A DNA stretch of 45,697 nucleotides from the NCBI GenBank assembly GCA_039803925.1, contig JBDRZL010000018.1, positions 1 to 45,697 of the forward strand, in the 5' to 3' direction. A program made the translations under genes and the position numbers. This stretch comes from a candidate division WOR-3 bacterium (GTDB lineage: Bacteria; Hydrothermota; Hydrothermia; Hydrothermales; JAJRUZ01). The notes below the pieces were generated by a model that searched no databases, was not told the origin of the DNA, and saw nothing but the letters and a program-made list of their open reading frames with translations. Shown piece by piece: positions 41,451 through 45,697 of this stretch. Numbering within the stretch: position 1 is the first letter of the stretch; each line of letters begins with the position of its first letter.

Positions 41451-42826
41451 AAGATATTCCTTTGATAAATCAATCTATAACTTTACGAGAAGCAATAAAT
41501 CAAATAAATGAAGGTGGTTTTGGACTCGCATTTGTAGTTGATGATAAGAAAAGACTAAAGGGAGTTGTTAGTGATGGTGATATAAGGAGAGCTCTTTTGA
41601 ATGGAATAAGTATAAATGATAGGATTGAAAAAGTTATGAATAAAAATCCAATTAAATTTTACGATTATTGGGACAGAAAAAAAATAATTGAAAGTATTGA
41701 AAAATTAAAGAAAGAAAACAAAATTCCAAAATTAAAAACATTACTAATTCCAGTTATATCCAGGGAAGGTAAAATCAAAAAAGTTATAGGAATAGAACCT
41801 GAGAAGAAATTTTCTTTTGATTTAATTAAAAAAAGATATAAAAAAACAAAAAAAATTCTTGTTATAGGAGGAGCTGGTTATATAGGTTCGGTTCTTACAA
41901 GGATGTTATTAAAAAGGGGATATTTTGTAAAAGTTTTTGATAATCTCTTGTATGGTGATATTGGTTTAAGAGGAATAAGAAGTAAAAATTTTAAATTTTT
42001 AAAAGGTGATATAACAAATATAAGTAATATAGTGGAAGCAATAAAGGACATAGACACTGTTATTCATCTTGGAGCAATTGTAGGTGACCCAGCAAGTAAA
42101 ATAAAACCAAGAGAAACACTTGAAATAAATTATTTTTCAACAAAAACTCTCGGTGAAATTGCTAAATATCTTGGAGTAAGAAAATTTATTTTTGCCTCAT
42201 CATGCAGTGTATATGGTTATAAAAAAACAATATGTAATGAAGAAACAGAACCTAACCCCTTATCCTTATATGCTGAAACAAAATTACTTTCTGAAAAAGC
42301 ACTTCTTGAATTAAAGGATAATGGATTCTCACCCATTATTTTAAGATTTGCAACAGCTTTTGGATATTCACCGAGAATGAGATTTGACCTTGTCGTGAAT
42401 TTACTGATTGCAAAAGCTATCAAGGAAAAAAAGATAACAGTATACGGAAACGGAAAACAGATAAGACCTTTTATTCATATAAAAGATATTTCAAGAGCAA
42501 TAATAAAGATACTGGAAGCCGATGATGAAAAGGTAAGCGGTCAGATATTTAATGTAGGTTCAGATAAAATGAATAAGAGTATTCTTGAAGTTGCAAAAGA
42601 AATAAAAGAAAGTGTTCCTGAAGCGGAGATAGTATTTTTAAAAGAAAAAGAAGATAATAGAAACTATAATGTTTCCTTTAAAAAAATCAAAAAAATTTTA
42701 AACTTTGATACCAAATATGATATAAATTATGCAGTAAGAGAAATAAAAGAAGCCTTCGATAGAGGGGAAATAAAAAATTTTTATGACAAAATTTATAGCA
42801 ACTTTCATTCTCTGAAGGAAAAATAA
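41447..42826 (+). CDS. CBS-domain pair fused to NAD-dependent nucleotide-sugar epimerase
   Basis: A 459-residue fusion. Residues ~1-125 hold a tandem CBS module (AFVVDDKKRLKGVVSDGDIR, then IEKVMNKNP and LLIPVISREGKI), normally an adenine-nucleotide sensor. Residues ~135-450 form an extended SDR epimerase/dehydratase: GGAGYIGSVL near 140, ASSCSVYGY, the catalytic YAETK near 275, and IRPFIHIKDISRAI. CBS pairs in sugar clusters are usually fused to an RmlA-like nucleotidyltransferase, so this pairing is uncommon. The substrate is presumably an NDP-sugar. It is coupled to the AMMECR1 gene by ATGA and overlaps the convergent aminotransferase gene by 22 bp. Confidence 0.87.
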   Translation: MKDIPLINQSITLREAINQINEGGFGLAFVVDDKKRLKGVVSDGDIRRALLNGISINDRIEKVMNKNPIKFYDYWDRKKIIESIEKLKKENKIPKLKTLLIPVISREGKIKKVIGIEPEKKFSFDLIKKRYKKTKKILVIGGAGYIGSVLTRMLLKRGYFVKVFDNLLYGDIGLRGIRSKNFKFLKGDITNISNIVEAIKDIDTVIHLGAIVGDPASKIKPRETLEINYFSTKTLGEIAKYLGVRKFIFASSCSVYGYKKTICNEETEPNPLSLYAETKLLSEKALLELKDNGFSPIILRFATAFGYSPRMRFDLVVNLLIAKAIKEKKITVYGNGKQIRPFIHIKDISRAIIKILEADDEKVSGQIFNVGSDKMNKSILEVAKEIKESVPEAEIVFLKEKEDNRNYNVSFKKIKKILNFDTKYDINYAVREIKEAFDRGEIKNFYDKIYSNFHSLKEK

Positions 42827-43989
42827 TTTTTTATTTCCTTTCTGAAATCATAAATTCTCTTAATACATTCACATATTTTTTTAATATCTTTGTCTTTGAG
42901 AAGTGAGTAGATGGGTAAACTTATAACCCCTTTAGAAGTTTTTTCAGTAATTTTTAGATTCAAATTACTATATTTCCCTTTAAACATTTTCTGAAGATGA
43001 CATGGTGGATAAAAGTATCTCTTTACTTGTATATTTTCTTTTTCAAGTGAAAGCTTTATTAAATCTCTTTCAAGACCGAATTTTTCCTCATCTATTATAA
43101 TGGAAAAATCTTTGAAAGTTGATCTTAAATCCCTATTTACCTTTTGAAAAGAAATACCAGGTAAATCCCTTAAATTTTCCATATAAATTTCTGCAATTTC
43201 ATTTCTTCTTTTTATTTCCTCCTCTACTCTTTTCAATGAAAATAGTCCGAGAATTGCATGAAATTCACTCATCCTTGAGTTTAAACCTACATATTCAAAA
43301 TCATTTGTACCAGGGTCACCGTAATTTCTCAAAATTCTTAATTTTTCAGCCATTTCCTTATTTTTTGTTGTTATGACTCCACCCTCACCTGCTACAAGAG
43401 TTTTTGTTGGACTTAAACTGAAAACTTCCGCATCTCCAAAATTCCCGATGAATTTATTTTTAAATTTAGCACCAAAGGCATGGGCTGCATCAAATATCAA
43501 ATAAAGATTATGTTTTTTTGCAATTTCCTCAATTTTTTGGACATCACAGGGAGTTCCATATACATGAACAGCAAGAATTCCTTTTGTATTTTCATCAATA
43601 TTTTTCTCAATTTCCTCTGGTGAAATATTTAAGGTATCAGGATCAATATCAACAAATTTTAGTTCAATATTATTCCATAAAAGGGCACAAGAGGTAGCTG
43701 GAAAAGTAAAAGAGGGTAAAATGAAATTACCCTTTTCAATCTCAAGAGATTTTAGAGTTAAAAGAAGTCCAAGAGTACAACTTGATACACAAATAGCATA
43801 AGGAACATTTAAATATTCAGAAATTTTTTCCTCAAATTCCCTTACATATTTACCATTTGTAATCTGACCTGTTGAGAAAATTTCTCTTAATTCATTTTTA
43901 ATATCCTTAATATCAGGGCAAAAAGGTTTATATATAGGTACCTGAAATTTAAATATAGGTTCTGAACCTAAAATTGCAGGTTTTTTCAT
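42805..43989 (-). CDS. DegT/DnrJ/EryC1-family sugar aminotransferase
   Basis: A PLP enzyme of 394 residues that aminates keto-deoxy nucleotide sugars. Visible landmarks: ISTGQITNGKYVREFEEKI-like entry (FSTGQITNGKYVREFE), CVSSCTLGLLLTLK, DAAHAFGA with the PLP-contacting Asp, SLSPTKTLVAGEGGVITT with the Schiff-base Lys near residue 196, and LRNYGDPG. The exact sugar cannot be told. Convergent with the CBS-epimerase gene and near rmlA, it probably supplies an amino sugar for glycans. TATAAA 4 nt (or TATAAT 9 nt) before the ATG and no ribosome-binding site suggest a leaderless start. Confidence 0.9.
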   Translation of the reverse strand: MKKPAILGSEPIFKFQVPIYKPFCPDIKDIKNELREIFSTGQITNGKYVREFEEKISEYLNVPYAICVSSCTLGLLLTLKSLEIEKGNFILPSFTFPATSCALLWNNIELKFVDIDPDTLNISPEEIEKNIDENTKGILAVHVYGTPCDVQKIEEIAKKHNLYLIFDAAHAFGAKFKNKFIGNFGDAEVFSLSPTKTLVAGEGGVITTKNKEMAEKLRILRNYGDPGTNDFEYVGLNSRMSEFHAILGLFSLKRVEEEIKRRNEIAEIYMENLRDLPGISFQKVNRDLRSTFKDFSIIIDEEKFGLERDLIKLSLEKENIQVKRYFYPPCHLQKMFKGKYSNLNLKITEKTSKGVISLPIYSLLKDKDIKKICECIKRIYDFRKEIKNYFSFRE

Positions 43990-44000
43990 AGATTTTATAT

Positions 44001-44006
44001 TATAAT
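44001..44006 (+). promoter_or_regulatory. Leaderless-type -10 of the ZIP transporter gene
   Basis: A perfect TATAAT is followed by ATAAAA and the ATG. It shares the 23-bp gap with the divergent aminotransferase gene, whose -10 candidates lie on the other strand of the same bases. Confidence 0.45.
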
Positions 44007-44012
44007 ATAAAA

Positions 44013-44756
44013 ATGATTTTATTAAGCATAATTATTTCAACTTTTATAGTGAGCTTTATTTCCCTTACGGGAATAATCTTCTTAATTATCAGTAAGGATA
44101 TATTTGAAAAACTATTATTTTTTTTAATTTCTCTTGCAGCTGGAGCTCTTATAGGTGGTTCCCTTTTACACCTTATGCCTCATTCTCTTGAAAAAATTGA
44201 ACCACTTTCTTCTTTCTGGATTTTTATTTTAGGGTTTGTGAGCTTTTTTTTACTGGAAAGAATTTTAAGATGGAGACACTGTCATGAATTTGATTGTCCT
44301 ATCCATCCTGTAACTTATTTAAGTTTAATAGGTGACAGTATTCATAATTTCATTGATGGAGTGGTCATTGCTTCAAGCTTTCTTATTAATTTTCATTTTG
44401 GAATAATAACAACTTTAATTGTTTTGGCACACGAACTTCCTCAGGAGCTTTCCGATTATGCAATACTTGTTTATGGTGGAATGGGTAAAATAAAAGCTCT
44501 ATTCTTTAATTTTATAACAGGATTAACAAGTTTTATCGGCGGTGTAGCAGGTTATTTTTTCTTAAGAAGTGAAAATCTAATTTTTTATATATTACCTTTT
44601 GTTGCTGGAAACTTCTTTTATATTTCAGCCTCTGATTTAATTCCAGAACTTCACAATGAGACAAATTTAAAAAAATCTATAAATTCCTTTCTTTTTTTTA
44701 TTTCAGGTATTTTTTTAATATTTTCTTTAAAATTAATTTTTAAAAATAACATATAA
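44013..44756 (+). CDS. ZIP-family divalent metal transporter
   Basis: An inner-membrane transporter for Zn2+ or related ions, 247 residues with about eight hydrophobic segments. The metal-binding signature in transmembrane helices IV and V is clear: GDSIHNFIDGVVIASSF at about residues 108-124 and VLAHELPQELSDYAIL from about 137. A short His/Cys loop (RWRHCHEFDCP) precedes helix IV and may bind metal. TM IV/V motifs place it with prokaryotic and eukaryotic ZIPs of the HELP-QE type. Direction is usually import into the cytoplasm. No metal-responsive regulator is nearby. Confidence 0.92.
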   Translation: MILLSIIISTFIVSFISLTGIIFLIISKDIFEKLLFFLISLAAGALIGGSLLHLMPHSLEKIEPLSSFWIFILGFVSFFLLERILRWRHCHEFDCPIHPVTYLSLIGDSIHNFIDGVVIASSFLINFHFGIITTLIVLAHELPQELSDYAILVYGGMGKIKALFFNFITGLTSFIGGVAGYFFLRSENLIFYILPFVAGNFFYISASDLIPELHNETNLKKSINSFLFFISGIFLIFSLKLIFKNNI

Positions 44757-45697
44757 AAAAATTTAAAAAGTAATAATAAAACTTCCCAGAGTCGGGACAG
44801 AATACCTTATATGATGATCTTAGTAAACAAGCAACCCTTAAAAGGTTTAAAATGTTATGGTAATTTATAATTGTACGATTTATATACATATTAGAATAAT
44901 AATTGTTCCTTATATAATTTTTCAAAAAATATTCAAGAGGAGGAGAATTAGTAAGGGCTTGATGTGGTTTTTGTGTATTATACCATAGAAGGTAATTCAT
45001 CAAATAGTAGTTGAATTTATCAGGCTGAATAATCTCCTTTAAATTCCACTCAATTAAATGTTCGTAGAAAAGTCTATTAAATCTTTCTACAAAAACATTA
45101 CTCTGGGGATCTTTAGGATAATTAAAGAAATGAATAATGTTTAATTTATTAAGTAATTCTTCAAATTCCCCATAAATTCACTTCCGTTATCAGTTTGGAC
45201 TCTTTTTACTTTAAATGGCATTATTTTTATTAGCTTTTCCAGAAAATCCCTTGCATTTCTGCTTGTTAATTAGAATTTGGATTTATAATTTCATTTCTAT
45301 CTTTAAGATATCTTATTATTTTTGCAAAATTCACAGTCGCGGAATTTCCCATCTCCTTTTCTTTATATATTCAATAACTTCAGGATAAAAAGTCTTTGTC
45401 TTCTCCTTATAGGTGCCCTTGATTTAGGAATAAGAGCAGAAACATCATAATTTTTTATAACATGGCATTTTAAATCCTTTCGGTCTCATGAAATAATTTT
45501 AAAGTATTTCTCTATCTTTATTCAATAATTCTATTATCTTTTTAAAATTTTTCGGGTTTTCTCTCTAATGGCACGGAAACTCATGTTTTATATCCAAAAT
45601 ACAATTTTTCAAGTTGATTTAGGTCATATTTATTAGAAGGAACAGCATAATCAATTATTTTTCCTGCCTCCATTGTAAAAATAAAATCACTTATTTT
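44740..45697 (-). pseudogene. Decayed DDE (IS481/IS3-like rve) transposase
   Basis: Read leftwards, fragments of one transposase appear in order but in different frames: an N-terminal region with in-frame stops, KNYDVSALIPKSRAP, then TFYPEVIEYIKKRRWEIP, then after a stop and apparent deletion SRNARDFLEKL, KRVQTDNGSEFM with the second catalytic Asp (45174-45197), and after a one-base loss at the GGGG run (45168-45171) the rest: NVFVERFNRLFYE with the catalytic Glu and WYNTQKPHQALTNSPP. The region of the first catalytic Asp is missing. The last frame stays open through the putative end of the element to 44740, into the ZIP gene. The element continues beyond the window edge. It is inactive. Confidence 0.85.
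44782..44800. repeat. Putative terminal sequence of the decayed insertion sequence
   Basis: On the minus strand TGTCCCGACTCTGGGAAG lies where the transposase end should be, 25 bp beyond the ZIP stop. It is markedly more GC-rich than its surroundings and begins with TGT, as ends of IS481-type elements often do. The matching end lies outside the window, so inverted repetition cannot be shown. Confidence 0.35.

Overview
The window is AT-rich, gene-dense DNA (roughly 30% G+C by eye) from a Gram-negative-type, probably anaerobic and thermophilic bacterium. Evidence for an outer membrane is an OmpA-type protein and an MlaEF-type lipid transport pair. Several exported proteins end in a domain resembling the type IX secretion (T9SS) sorting domain. 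Heterotetrameric GlyQ/GlyS, ClpC, DnaB, RecN, QueA and TsaB are bacterial. A Thi4-type thiazole synthase, AMMECR1, a COG0731 radical SAM protein and a COG1833 protein are families often shared with archaea. This mix suggests an uncultivated lineage near the FCB group, such as candidate phylum WOR-3; that placement is inference, since no rRNA is present.

Layout. (1) 1-5.3 kb: the end of queA meets a minus-strand operon of M1 aminopeptidase, nadK, recN and a pgsA-like gene. (2) 5.3-9.3 kb: clpC and a secreted FG-GAP repeat protein. (3) 9.3-11.6 kb is an untidy island: a DUF6775-like gene, a decayed CsaA-type tRNA-binding protein gene, a COG1833 (GIY-YIG-like) gene without a normal start codon, a GC-rich structured patch, and thi4. 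(4) 11.7-28.7 kb: a long plus-strand run with glyQS, etfBA, a 929-residue secreted protein, a galE-like gene, dnaB, mlaE-mlaF, hpf-hprK, a lytic transglycosylase, a lipoprotein, tsaB and rimI. (5) 28.7-34.2 kb: a minus-strand operon of an OmpA-domain protein, a heterodimeric ABC exporter and a DUF92 protein. (6) 34.2-36.4 kb: nitroreductase, radical SAM protein and a divergent flavin reductase. (7) 36.4-44 kb: a DUF4476-like protein, RmlA, a 999-residue membrane/coiled-coil protein, AMMECR1, a CBS-epimerase fusion and a convergent DegT aminotransferase; the sugar genes point to nucleotide-sugar synthesis for surface glycans. (8) 44-45.7 kb: a ZIP metal transporter and a decayed DDE insertion sequence.

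Two genome-wide habits stand out. Many transcription units have a TATAAT-like -10 hexamer only 4-9 nt upstream of the ATG and no Shine-Dalgarno sequence, suggesting leaderless mRNAs. Three other units (thi4, etfBA, hpf-hprK) carry a short hairpin 18-24 nt before the start codon that resembles a tRNA T-arm. Two genes (COG1833 and the lytic transglycosylase) have coding sequence that runs upstream of any ATG/GTG/TTG and may start at ATT. No rRNA, intact tRNA, convincing CRISPR array, prophage or classical defence system was seen.
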